DNA of 64,000 nt from Bradyrhizobium sp. PSBB068 (GTDB taxonomy: Bacteria > Pseudomonadota > Alphaproteobacteria > Rhizobiales > Xanthobacteraceae), in NCBI GenBank assembly GCA_016839165.1, contig CP069300.1, positions 6,768,001-6,832,000 on the forward strand, given 5' to 3'. Under the pieces are notes generated by a model. It was not told the DNA's origin. It worked only from the letters and a program-made list of their open reading frames with translations, and made no database searches. Both the position numbers and the translations under genes were made by a program. This document shows positions 47,529 through 55,841 of the stretch, one piece after another (position 1 is the first letter of the stretch; each line of letters starts with the position of its first letter).

Positions 47529-47646
47529 CGTCGTCCCGGCGAATGCCAGGACGCATACGCCGCGGCCTTCGCAAGGGGCGAGCGGCGAGTTGCCGGCACA
47601 CCAACGAACAGTGGTGGTTATGGGTCCTGGCTTTCGCCAGGACGAC
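47529..47646. repeat. Palindromic intergenic repeat with CGTCGTCC ends (copy 1)
   Basis: Begins CGTCGTCCCGGCGAATGCCA and ends with the facing GTCCTGGCTTTCGCCAGGAC. A better-conserved copy is at 63114-63241. It sits between convergent-divergent genes; the surrounding 47366-47665 gap has no gene. Confidence 0.7.
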
Positions 47647-47665
47647 GGTGGATAGACCGGCGTGC

Positions 47666-49717
47666 TTACGCCGCGCGGATGTTCGCCATGAAGCGATCGA
47701 GCTCCTCGCGCAGCCGCGAACTCTCGACCGACAGCGAACGCGCCGAGTTCAGCACTTCCTCGGAGGCGGCTCCGGTCTCGGCCGCACCGCGGTTGACCTG
47801 GGTGACGCTGGATGCGGTTTCCTGGGTGCCTTGCGCGACGTTCTGAACGCTGCGCGCGATTTCCTGCGTTGCCGCGCTCTGCTGCTCGACCGAGCTTGCA
47901 ATGTTGGTCGCGATCCCGGAGATCTGCCCGATCGTGCCGCCGATCTCCTTGATCGCGGCAACCGATTCCTGCGTCGCGGCCTGCATACCCGTGATGTGGG
48001 TGGAGATCTCGTCGGTGGCTCTCGCGGTCTGGCTCGCCAGCGACTTCACCTCGGAGGCAACCACCGCGAAGCCGCGGCCGGCATCGCCCGCGCGCGCGGC
48101 CTCGATGGTGGCGTTCAGCGCCAAGAGATTGGTCTGCTCGGCGATCGCCGTGATCAGCTTGACCACGTCGCCGATCTCCTGCGCGGCGCGCGAGAGCTTG
48201 CCGATCCGCGCATCGGTCTGCTCGGCCTGGCGCACCGCGGAATCGGCGATCTGGCTGGATTCCTTGGCGCGGCGGCCGATCTCATCGACGGACGCGGACA
48301 ATTCCTCGGTCGCAGACGCCACCGACTGCATGTTGCTGGAGGCCTCCTCGGAGGCGCCGGCGACCTGGCTCGACAGATTCTGCGTGGTCTCCGCGGTCCG
48401 GGTCAGGGTACCGGCCGCGGATTCGAGCTGCACGGCGGACGCCGACACGTTAGAGACGATCGAGCCGACGGCGGATTCGAATTCGTCGGCGAAGCGAATG
48501 AGCTCCGCGCGCCGCGCGGTCGCGCTGGCCTTGTTCTGCGCTTCCTGGGTCGCGGCGTCGCGCTCGGCCTTGGCGACCGCCTGGACCTTGAACTCTTCCA
48601 CGGCACCGGCCATCTCGCCGAGCTCGTCGCGACGGCCGAGGCCCGGCAGCACGACGTCGAAATTGCCCGCCGCGAGCTCGCGCATCGCCGCGCACATCGC
48701 CGCGATCGGACGCGAAATGCCCTTGCCGAGCAGGAATGCCCAGCCAAGTCCGAGCACGAAGCTGCCGGCCGCGAGCATCAGGATCAGTTGCTCAGTTTCA
48801 CCGATCATCGCGTGCGATTCGGTTTCGAGCCGCTTCTGGTCGGCGAGCAGATCGGACTTCATCGCCGCCGCGCCCTGGCTGATCGCGGCCGCGGATTCCG
48901 TCATCTCGACCGTCAGCTCGTCGATCGACTTGGCATTCGCGATCAGCTTGGCGAGCGCCTCGCGGTATTCCTCGAGCAGCGCGGTGATGTCCTTCACGCT
49001 CTGGGTGATCCGCTCGTCCTTCGAGCTGATGCCCTTCACCAGATTGTCGGCGAATTTCAGCCGGGCAAGTGCGCTGGAGGCGACGGTCTTGTCGCCATTG
49101 ACGACGAAGCTGTTGACCGCGCCGGTGATCGACTGCAGCTGGTCGGCCACCTTCTTGGCGCCGAACTGGATCGATTGCAGCTCGGAATCGTCGGCGTTGC
49201 TCGGCAGATCATCGAGCTTGTAGCGCATCGAGGTTGCGCTGCGGGTCAGCTTGTTCTGCGCGATCTGCGCACTGTCGTCCTTGATGCGGACGATCTCGGC
49301 AAAGATCTTGGTGAAGGCGCGGAATTCACGCTCCAGCCTGGTGATCTGGTCGAGCCGGGCCGGATTGGTGGTGCCCTTCATCGACGCCGTGATGGCGTCC
49401 TTCAGGCTGGCCTCGGCGGCGAGTGCGGCCTTGGCGTCATCCTCCTTGCCGGTCGCGACGTAGTAACGCGCCAGCGAACGGTAGGAGATCAATTCGCGAT
49501 CGATGTTGCGGGCCAGATCGGCTTCCGCGACGCTCTGGCGATAGGAGCCGACGCCGGCGGAGACCCGCTCGAAGCCCAGATAGGCGAAGCCCATGGTGGC
49601 TGCCGACAGCGCCAGCGTGACGGCAAAGCCGAGCATGATCTTGGCGCGGAATCGGAGGGTTGGGAGTCTGATCGAGAGCGATCGCTTCAGTCCCGGCATT
49701 CCAACCCCCGTCTTCAT
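47666..49717 (-). CDS. Methyl-accepting chemotaxis protein
   Basis: About 683 residues; start among [11 protein letters not shown]ets unsure. Two membrane helices flank a helical periplasmic sensor region with RDYKLDDL-like helices; a HAMP domain follows (about 330-385), then a long methyl-accepting coiled coil with the conserved hairpin core [20 protein letters not shown] and [20 protein letters not shown]. It signals to CheA. The ligand is unknown. It is convergent with no partner gene; a palindromic repeat follows its stop. Confidence 0.93.
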   Translation of the reverse strand: MKTGVGMPGLKRSLSIRLPTLRFRAKIMLGFAVTLALSAATMGFAYLGFERVSAGVGSYRQSVAEADLARNIDRELISYRSLARYYVATGKEDDAKAALAAEASLKDAITASMKGTTNPARLDQITRLEREFRAFTKIFAEIVRIKDDSAQIAQNKLTRSATSMRYKLDDLPSNADDSELQSIQFGAKKVADQLQSITGAVNSFVVNGDKTVASSALARLKFADNLVKGISSKDERITQSVKDITALLEEYREALAKLIANAKSIDELTVEMTESAAAISQGAAAMKSDLLADQKRLETESHAMIGETEQLILMLAAGSFVLGLGWAFLLGKGISRPIAAMCAAMRELAAGNFDVVLPGLGRRDELGEMAGAVEEFKVQAVAKAERDAATQEAQNKASATARRAELIRFADEFESAVGSIVSNVSASAVQLESAAGTLTRTAETTQNLSSQVAGASEEASSNMQSVASATEELSASVDEIGRRAKESSQIADSAVRQAEQTDARIGKLSRAAQEIGDVVKLITAIAEQTNLLALNATIEAARAGDAGRGFAVVASEVKSLASQTARATDEISTHITGMQAATQESVAAIKEIGGTIGQISGIATNIASSVEQQSAATQEIARSVQNVAQGTQETASSVTQVNRGAAETGAASEEVLNSARSLSVESSRLREELDRFMANIRAA

Positions 49718-50155
49718 TCTGAAAACCACGCGGGGTCCGGCGGCAACCCGCCCCAGTCCCCGGAGGGCAAAACTAAGGCAGAATCGATAAGGCCCGGTAA
49801 ATGGGCAGCAATTCGCCCCGTAGTGATCCGGTACTACCTTGGTCGGCCCAAACCGAAGATTGACGCGTGGCGGCAGCCCGATAGTTTAGAATGGATCAAG
49901 CCTGACCCTGCCCGGGCCAGGAGAACACATCGGGAGGTGTCCCATGTCATCGCGTCGAGCGGCGCCGTTGGCGCTTGCGGCGAGCACGGCTGCCGGCGAA
50001 GTCGCCCGGCCAATGACATTCCCCCTCACGACCTAAGAGATAAAGGCTGGCTGGATCGCGAACCATCGCGGCATGGCCCGGATGCCCTTGAGACCCGCGC
50101 GGGCAGAACCAGCCGCGCCAAGAAAAGCAACAGATTCTGGTCAGGGAGAACGCCT
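49718..50155. other. Intergenic region before the FIST-kinase operon
   Basis: Divergent promoter region for the chemoreceptor and the FIST gene. A long open frame crosses it from 47495 but is an artefact of GC bias. No gene, repeat or strong dyad is supported. Confidence 0.4.
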
Positions 50156-51328
50156 TTGGCGAAGCAGAACGGCAGCGCCGCCGACAGCATTGTCGTGGTG
50201 CAGGCAAAGACCAACGGGCCGCGGGAAGCCGCCGACGAGATCGCGCGCCAATTGGCGGCGGCCGATCTCGCCATGCTCGTGGTGTTCGTGTCACCGTTCT
50301 ATGACCCGCAACAATTCATTGCCGAGTTGTCCGGCCGGATGCCCGAGGTGCCGATCTTCGGCTGCACCACGGCCGGCGAATTGTCGCCTGGCGGCTGGGA
50401 CGAGGACAGCGTGGTCGCGATGGGCTTTGACGCCGCCGATTTCGTCATCGCCGCCCGGCCGCTGTTCGATCTCGCGACGTTCCGGGTCGATCATGGCCGC
50501 TCGATCTGCACCGAGTTGCAGAGCGAATTCGCGCAGCGCACCGAGCATTGCGATCACACCGACGAGTCCTTCGGGCTACTCTTCATCGACGGCATGTGTC
50601 AGCGCGAGGAAACCATCATGTCGGCGATCTACGCATCGCTCGGCGACATCCCGGTGGTCGGCGGCTCCGCCGGCGACGGCCTGCGCTTCGAGAAGTCCTG
50701 GGTCTTCCACGGCGGCGCGGCCCATACCGACGCCGCCGTCCTGATCCTGATCCGGACCCGGCTGCCGTTCCGCCTGTTCAAGTGCGACCATTTCGAGCCG
50801 ACCTCGACCAAGATGGTGGTGACCGAGGCCGACATCGAGCACCGCATCGTCAAGGAGTTGAACGCCGAGCCGGCCGCGCTGGAATATTCCCGCGCCGTCG
50901 GCCTCAGCGACAACAAGCTCGAACTGTTCTCGTTCGCGGCGCATCCGGTCCTGGTGCGCGTCGGCGGTGCCTATTACGCACGGTCGATCCAGCGCACCAA
51001 TCCCGACGGATCCCTGCAATTCTTCTGCGCCATCGACGAAGGCATGGTGCTGACGGTGGCGCGCGAGCGCGATCCGATCGACGTCACAAGCCGCCTGCTC
51101 AAGGAGCTGACCGAGGATCTCGGCGAGGTCTCGATGTTCATCGGCTTCGAATGCGTGCTGCGCCGGCTCGACGTCGAGCAGCGCCAGCTTTCCCGGGAGA
51201 TGTCGGAACTCTATCGCCGCAATAAAGTGATCGGCTTTCAGACCTATGGCGAGCAGTATCGCTCCATGCATGTCAACCAGACGCTGACCGGCATCGCCAT
51301 CGGTAAGCGCGCTGTCGCGCCGCAATGA
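50156..51328 (+). CDS. FIST-domain sensory protein (NosP-like)
   Basis: A 390-residue protein from a TTG at 50156 with CAGGGAG eight bases upstream; a far longer open frame upstream is not coding. FIST N and C domains are present: AMLVVFVSPFYDPQQF, EVPIFGCTTAGELSPGGWDE, VVGGSAGDGLRF, and a C-terminal FIST_C part (FIGFECVLRRLDVEQ, VIGFQTYGEQYRSMH). FIST proteins bind small ligands; the NosP group senses nitric oxide through haem. The stop overlaps the kinase's ATG, the arrangement described for NosP-NahK in Pseudomonas. Haem binding here is not shown. Confidence 0.85.
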   Translation: MAKQNGSAADSIVVVQAKTNGPREAADEIARQLAAADLAMLVVFVSPFYDPQQFIAELSGRMPEVPIFGCTTAGELSPGGWDEDSVVAMGFDAADFVIAARPLFDLATFRVDHGRSICTELQSEFAQRTEHCDHTDESFGLLFIDGMCQREETIMSAIYASLGDIPVVGGSAGDGLRFEKSWVFHGGAAHTDAAVLILIRTRLPFRLFKCDHFEPTSTKMVVTEADIEHRIVKELNAEPAALEYSRAVGLSDNKLELFSFAAHPVLVRVGGAYYARSIQRTNPDGSLQFFCAIDEGMVLTVARERDPIDVTSRLLKELTEDLGEVSMFIGFECVLRRLDVEQRQLSREMSELYRRNKVIGFQTYGEQYRSMHVNQTLTGIAIGKRAVAPQ

Positions 51329-52698
51329 CCGACAGCAAGACCACGCGCATTGCGGCCCTCGAACGCGAAGCCGAAAAGCTGCGCAAGATCAACGCGGCGC
51401 TGATGTCGCGCGTCGAGCGCTCCACCGACCAGCAGCTCAACGCCTTTTCCCTGTTCGAGACCGCGATCGCGCTCGACCAGCAGGTGCGCGACCGCACCCA
51501 GCAGCTCAAGCAGGCGCTGCAATCGCTGGAGAAAACCAATGGACGCCTGCTGCAGGCCAAGCAGCAGGCCGAGGCGGCAAGCTCGCTGAAGTCGTCGGTG
51601 CTGGTTTCGGTGACGCACGATTTGTTGCAGCCGCTGAATGCGGCACGGCTGACGCTGTCCGCGCTGACCGAAACGGCGACCGAGCCCAAGAGTGTCGCGC
51701 TGACCGACCAGATCGACCGTTCGCTCGCGACGCTCGAGGACATGCTGCGGACACTGCTCGACATCTCGAAGCTCGATGCCGGCGTGCTCCGGCCCGAATT
51801 CGGTCCGGTCGCGATCGCCTCGCTGTTCGAGCCGCTGGAACAGGAATTCGTGGCGACTGCCGCCAAGCGCAACCTCGACTTCCGGATCATGCCGTCGTCG
51901 GCGGTGGTCCGCTCCGATCCGCTGATGCTGCGCCGGATCCTGCAAAACCTCTTGGCCAATGCACTGCGCTACACCCAGCGCGGCACCGTGCTGATGGGAT
52001 GCCGCCTCAAGGGCGACGATATCTGCATCGAGGTGCACGACACCGGGCCGGGCATCCCGGAAGCCCAGCGCGAGGCGATCTTCGTCGAATTCCAGCGCGG
52101 CGACGCCGGCGCCGGCGACAAGGCCGGCATCGGGCTCGGCCTTTCGATCGTGCGCCGGTTTGCCGACCTGCTCGGCCATGACATCAGGCTGCGCTCGCGC
52201 GCCGGCAAGGGCTCGGTGTTCTCGGTCACCGTGCCGCGCACGTTTGATCCGGTAGCGATCCCGGTGCGCGAGCAGGCCAGCGTCGACTATCGCTATGGCG
52301 GCATGGAGGGTGCGAAAATCCTGCTGATCGAGAACGACCTCTCCAGCGCCGAGGGCCTTGCTCATCTGCTGGAGAAATGGGGCTGCGACGTCGCGGTGAC
52401 GATCTCCAAGACCGAGGCGCTCGAGCGTATCCACGCGCTCGACGGCGTTCCCGACGCCATCATCGCCGACCTGCATCTCGACAACGGCGAGACCGGCATC
52501 CAGGCCGTCGACGTGATCCGCGGCGAGATCAACGCCAAGGTGCCGGCGATCATCGTCACCGCCGACTACTCGGCCAAGGCAGCCTCCGACGTGTCGGCCT
52601 TTGGCCACGAACTCCTGAAGAAGCCGATCAAGCCCGCCGAGATGCGCTCGCTGCTGTCGTTCCTGCTGGCGGCGGAGCAATCGGGCCCGCGGCTATGA
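51325..52698 (+). CDS. Hybrid histidine kinase with C-terminal receiver, NahK-like
   Basis: A 457-residue cytoplasmic kinase with no membrane helix. An N-terminal coiled coil is at 10-85 (IAALEREAEKLRKINAALMS), the HisKA phosphohistidine His98 in SVTHDLLQPLNA, the HATPase with ILQNLLANALRYT, HDTGPGIPEAQ and GIGLGLSIV, then a receiver with phosphoacceptor Asp382 (AIIADLHLD). It is coupled by ATGA to the FIST gene and faces two LuxR response regulators at 53-54.5 kb, which are likely partners; FIST presumably controls its activity. Confidence 0.9.
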   Translation: MTDSKTTRIAALEREAEKLRKINAALMSRVERSTDQQLNAFSLFETAIALDQQVRDRTQQLKQALQSLEKTNGRLLQAKQQAEAASSLKSSVLVSVTHDLLQPLNAARLTLSALTETATEPKSVALTDQIDRSLATLEDMLRTLLDISKLDAGVLRPEFGPVAIASLFEPLEQEFVATAAKRNLDFRIMPSSAVVRSDPLMLRRILQNLLANALRYTQRGTVLMGCRLKGDDICIEVHDTGPGIPEAQREAIFVEFQRGDAGAGDKAGIGLGLSIVRRFADLLGHDIRLRSRAGKGSVFSVTVPRTFDPVAIPVREQASVDYRYGGMEGAKILLIENDLSSAEGLAHLLEKWGCDVAVTISKTEALERIHALDGVPDAIIADLHLDNGETGIQAVDVIRGEINAKVPAIIVTADYSAKAASDVSAFGHELLKKPIKPAEMRSLLSFLLAAEQSGPRL

Positions 52699-52719
52699 CC
52701 AGAGCGTTTGCGAACGACC

Positions 52720-52916
52720 TGGATACCGGTTCGCGTGAAGTAAACGCGTCAAGACAACAAACCTGGAACCCCGTTCCGATGCGATCGGAACGGAATAGGC
52801 TCAAGGGCCTGATGAGATCAGGTTGAGCTGGAACGGCATCGAAGTTCACCTCTCCCTTGGGAGAGGTGAAGGAAGACCGTGCCAAGCCGATTCAACCAAA
52901 ACTCATCCCGCTTTAG
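52720..52916. repeat. Composite intergenic repeat (copy at 52.8 kb)
   Basis: Modules GGATACCGGTTCGCGTGAAG, CGTTCCGAT/ATCGGAACG, AGGTTGAGCTGGAACGGC, CACCTCTCCC/GGGAGAGGTG and the end module (52889-52916) match the copies at 38 and 40 kb. Its end overlaps the stop codon of the following regulator gene. Confidence 0.65.
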
Positions 52917-53701
52917 GCGCCGTGCGACGGCGGCGCCGCCGTCACCGGCGCATGGTCGTGCTTGCCGAAGTCGAGTTTCGACAGCGCGATGATGGCCTCG
53001 GTCCGGCTGCGCACGCCGAGCTTCCGCAAAATCTCCGAGACATGCACCTTTACGGTGGTGACCGAGATATCGAGCTCATAGGCGATGTGCTTGTTCTGCA
53101 ATCCGCGGCAGATCATGTCGAGCACGCGCAGCTGCTGGGCGGTGAACTGGCCGAGCTGCTGCACCAGCTCCCTGGTCTCGGCCTGGGCTTTCCGCGCGGC
53201 AGCGGCGTCGCGGAAGCGCGTCGGCAGGCACACCTCGCCTTCGAGGATGCCGCGCAGCAGGCGCGCCAGCTCGACCTTCGGCGTCGACTTAGGAATGAAC
53301 CCGGAAATGCCGAGCGAGATCGCGCCGCCGATGATCCGGGAATCGTCATGCGCGGATACGATCACCAGCGCGCTGCGCGGCGCCGCGGCCCGCACCCGGT
53401 AGGCCCCGAGCAGGCCCGTGGTCCCCGGCATCGACAAATCGAGCAGGATCAGATCGAGGCCATCGCGCGCGGCGATCACGTCAAGCGCGCCATCGATCGA
53501 GGTGGCCTGCAATACCTCGGCATCGGGAAACTCGGCCCCGATCACGCCGATCAGGGCAGCACGGAACAGCGGATGATCCTCGACGATCAGCAGTCGAGGC
53601 GCACCCGCCTTGCCGAGCGGCGGCTCGCCCGCCAGGGGCACGGTCGTGGTCAACGCTGCGCCGCCCTCCCTCGGATCGCTGATGACAGCCATTGTGCGCA
53701 C
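52913..53701 (-). CDS. LuxR-family response regulator, second gene
   Basis: A 262-residue protein. A variable N-terminal extension (1-33) precedes a full receiver (LLIVEDHPLF, phosphoacceptor Asp88 in LILLDLSMPG, IPKSTPKV) and a LuxR helix-turn-helix (FTAQQLRVLDMICRGLQNKH, VTTVKVHVSEILRKLGV). It is paralogous to the regulator upstream at 53.9 kb and resembles the AgmR/ErbR group that controls PQQ alcohol oxidation. Its stop codon lies inside a composite repeat. Confidence 0.9.
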   Translation of the reverse strand: MRTMAVISDPREGGAALTTTVPLAGEPPLGKAGAPRLLIVEDHPLFRAALIGVIGAEFPDAEVLQATSIDGALDVIAARDGLDLILLDLSMPGTTGLLGAYRVRAAAPRSALVIVSAHDDSRIIGGAISLGISGFIPKSTPKVELARLLRGILEGEVCLPTRFRDAAAARKAQAETRELVQQLGQFTAQQLRVLDMICRGLQNKHIAYELDISVTTVKVHVSEILRKLGVRSRTEAIIALSKLDFGKHDHAPVTAAPPSHGA

Positions 53702-53774
53702 GACGTTATCTCAAAGCTGACCGGCAGCCTATAGGGCGCACCCCGGATGCGTTCGCCGTGCAGTGCAGCAAGGC

Positions 53775-53876
53775 TAAAGCATGATCCGGAAAAGTGCGAA
53801 GCGGTTTTCCGAAAGATCATGCTCAAACAAAGGTCTAAAGCGCGATGATGATTCAACCAAATCTCATCGCGCTTAG
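53775..53876. repeat. Composite intergenic repeat (copy at 53.8 kb)
   Basis: GCATGATCCGGAAAAGTGCG and its facing CGGTTTTCCGAAAGATCATGC arm, followed by AAGCGCGATGA / TCATCGCGCTT arms around GATTCAACCAAA (53850-53876). The last arm contains the stop codon of the first response-regulator gene. Confidence 0.65.
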
Positions 53877-54553
53877 GGCGCCTTTTCGGCCTTCGCACCC
53901 AGGCCGGCTTCAAGGGCGGGAAGCGGAATCTTGCCGAGCTCGATGATCGCCTTGTTGCGGCTGAACAGCTTCAGCTTGCGCAGGATCTCGGTGACATGCG
54001 CCTTGACGGTGGATTCCGCGAGCTTGAGTTCCGATGCGATCTCGCGGTTCTGCAAGCCGCGGATGATCAGGTGAAGGACACGAATTTGCTGCGGGGTCAG
54101 CTTCTGAATCCGCTCGCGCAGCGTCCGCGCCGTCTCGGACTGCTCCAGCGCGCCGACCGCGACGAAATCCCGCGGCGCCGAGACCGATCCGCTCAACACG
54201 CGTGCGATCGCCTGCGACAATTCGCCGAGCGAGGTCGATTTCGGCAGATAGCCGACCGCGCCCATTTCCAGCGCCTCGCGGATGGTGTGCTTGTCCTCCT
54301 CGCTCGAGACGATGGCGATCGGCAGCCGCGGATGGCGATCCCTGATCTTCTGGAAGCCGGAAAAACCGACGACGTCGGGCAGCAGCAGATCGAGCAGCGC
54401 CAGATCGATATTCGGCTCGCTGGCAAGGATGCCCAGCGCACCCTTGATCGAGGTCGCCTCATAGATCCGGGCATCGGGATGCGAGATGCGGATGGCGTTG
54501 CCAAGCGCCTCTCCGAACAGGGGGTGATCGTCGATGATCAGGAACCCCATCAT
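53873..54553 (-). CDS. LuxR-family response regulator, first gene, downstream of the alcohol-oxidation genes
   Basis: A 226-residue protein. Receiver with FLIIDDHPLFGEAL, phosphoacceptor Asp55 in LALLDLLLPD and PKSTSLGEL; LuxR helix-turn-helix LTPQQIRVLHLIIRGLQNRE and ESTVKAHVTEILRKLKL. It lies 36 bases after the binding-protein/cytochrome fusion, in the same operon as the PQQ dehydrogenase, so it probably controls or is controlled with alcohol oxidation. The coupled kinase at 51-52.7 kb is the likely input. Confidence 0.92.
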   Translation of the reverse strand: MMGFLIIDDHPLFGEALGNAIRISHPDARIYEATSIKGALGILASEPNIDLALLDLLLPDVVGFSGFQKIRDRHPRLPIAIVSSEEDKHTIREALEMGAVGYLPKSTSLGELSQAIARVLSGSVSAPRDFVAVGALEQSETARTLRERIQKLTPQQIRVLHLIIRGLQNREIASELKLAESTVKAHVTEILRKLKLFSRNKAIIELGKIPLPALEAGLGAKAEKAP

Positions 54554-54589
54554 GAGGACCCTCGCATTGGTATTTGCCGATGGCCGCTT

Positions 54590-55726
54590 CTAGTTCGACC
54601 CGCCGGTATCCTGCACGCTCTGCAGATAGGCATATACGTTTCTGAGCTCGTCGTCGCTGAAGACATCCTTCCAGGCCGGCATGCCCTTGGCCGGCCGCCC
54701 GTCATGGACGGTCTTCCAGAATGTCGATTCCATGTCGTCAGCATAGCGCTTCTTGAGCAGCCTGAGATCGATCTTTCGCTCGGCCTGGACCGCGTCCGGA
54801 CCGTGGCAATGAGCACAGGTGCCATTGAAGACCTCCCGGCCCGCCTTGGCGTCTCCCTTGACTTCGCCGGTGGTCGCGGCGGTCTGAACCGGCTTCTCGG
54901 CAGCAGTCGCCTGCCCGATCGTGACCGGCTCGCTTGCTCCGGCGGACGAGGTGGTCGCCTGGCCGAACTTCACCGGGGCGCCGTTCGGCACGCCATATTT
55001 GGCAAACAGGGCGTCGATGTCCCCCTGCAGCGACGGCAGCACGCCGTCGACCTCATCGCGCAGCGCGCCGGACGCCTTGGCGAAGCCGATCGCGGTCGCC
55101 CAGAGCAGGCCGTCGCCCTCGGTCGAGACGATCTGATATTTGTCGCCGTAGCTGGTCTTGTTGAGCCAACCCGCCACCGGTGCCCAGATGAAGGCGATGT
55201 CCACCTTGCCCTGGTCGAGGGCCGCCATGCCCTCTTCCGGGCTCAGCACGGTGACCTTCTGGATGTCGTCGCGCAAAGCCAGCAGGTTCTGCGGCGTCGA
55301 CTGATACTGCACCGCAACCCGCAACCCCTTGAGGTCGTCGATACCGGCGAGCTTGCGATCCGTGGCGCCGACCAGCGCATAGCCTTCATGGGCGATCGGC
55401 TTCGAGAAGATCACCGCCGGGCCCATGAAATCGTCGATCAGCGGCAGGCCGACCATGGCATCGCAATGCTTGCTGAGCAGCGTCTCCCGCACCGTGCGCT
55501 TGCCGAAATAGGACTTGTACCAATTATAGCTCACCGTGCGGCCGAGCTTTTGCGCCACCGCCTGGCCGATCTCGAGATAAAGGCCCGGCTTGCCCGGTTC
55601 GTCGCTCGAGAACGGCAAGTTGGTCGGATCGGCGCAGAGCCGTAGCGACGGCCTGGCCTCTTCCGCGCCGGCCGACAGGGCCGGCGCCAACAATGCGGCG
55701 GAGAGCAGCACGGTCCGGATCGCCAT
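54590..55726 (-). CDS. Fused periplasmic binding protein-cytochrome c (XoxJ-XoxG-like)
   Basis: A 378-residue protein from MAIRTVLLSA (a start at 55789 is also possible). A signal peptide (1-22) is followed by an MxaJ/XoxJ-like solute-binding domain (about 25-255: LRLCADPTNLPFSSDEPGKP, DAMVGLPL), an Ala/Thr linker (256-290), and a mono-haem cytochrome c (GREVFNGTCAHCHGPDA, CxxCH 304-308; likely axial Met349 in GMPAW). In other methanol oxidisers these are separate genes. The cytochrome should take electrons from the PQQ enzyme encoded upstream. Confidence 0.87.
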   Translation of the reverse strand: MAIRTVLLSAALLAPALSAGAEEARPSLRLCADPTNLPFSSDEPGKPGLYLEIGQAVAQKLGRTVSYNWYKSYFGKRTVRETLLSKHCDAMVGLPLIDDFMGPAVIFSKPIAHEGYALVGATDRKLAGIDDLKGLRVAVQYQSTPQNLLALRDDIQKVTVLSPEEGMAALDQGKVDIAFIWAPVAGWLNKTSYGDKYQIVSTEGDGLLWATAIGFAKASGALRDEVDGVLPSLQGDIDALFAKYGVPNGAPVKFGQATTSSAGASEPVTIGQATAAEKPVQTAATTGEVKGDAKAGREVFNGTCAHCHGPDAVQAERKIDLRLLKKRYADDMESTFWKTVHDGRPAKGMPAWKDVFSDDELRNVYAYLQSVQDTGGSN

Positions 55727-55841
55727 CCTCAACTGTACGCTACGCGTTGAGCTCGGCACGTCATTCGACTTGATGCCAGTCGCCTTCATGCAAGTCGCCT
55801 TGATGCAAGACACGGACAATGCTGCCTCCTTGCGACGGTCG

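Noticed and set aside
47495..51328. A single 1277-codon plus-strand frame across the chemoreceptor and FIST genes
   Set aside because: The first two thirds are antisense to an intact chemoreceptor and read as Arg/Gly/Asp-rich filler; only the part from 50156 has FIST domains and a ribosome-binding site.
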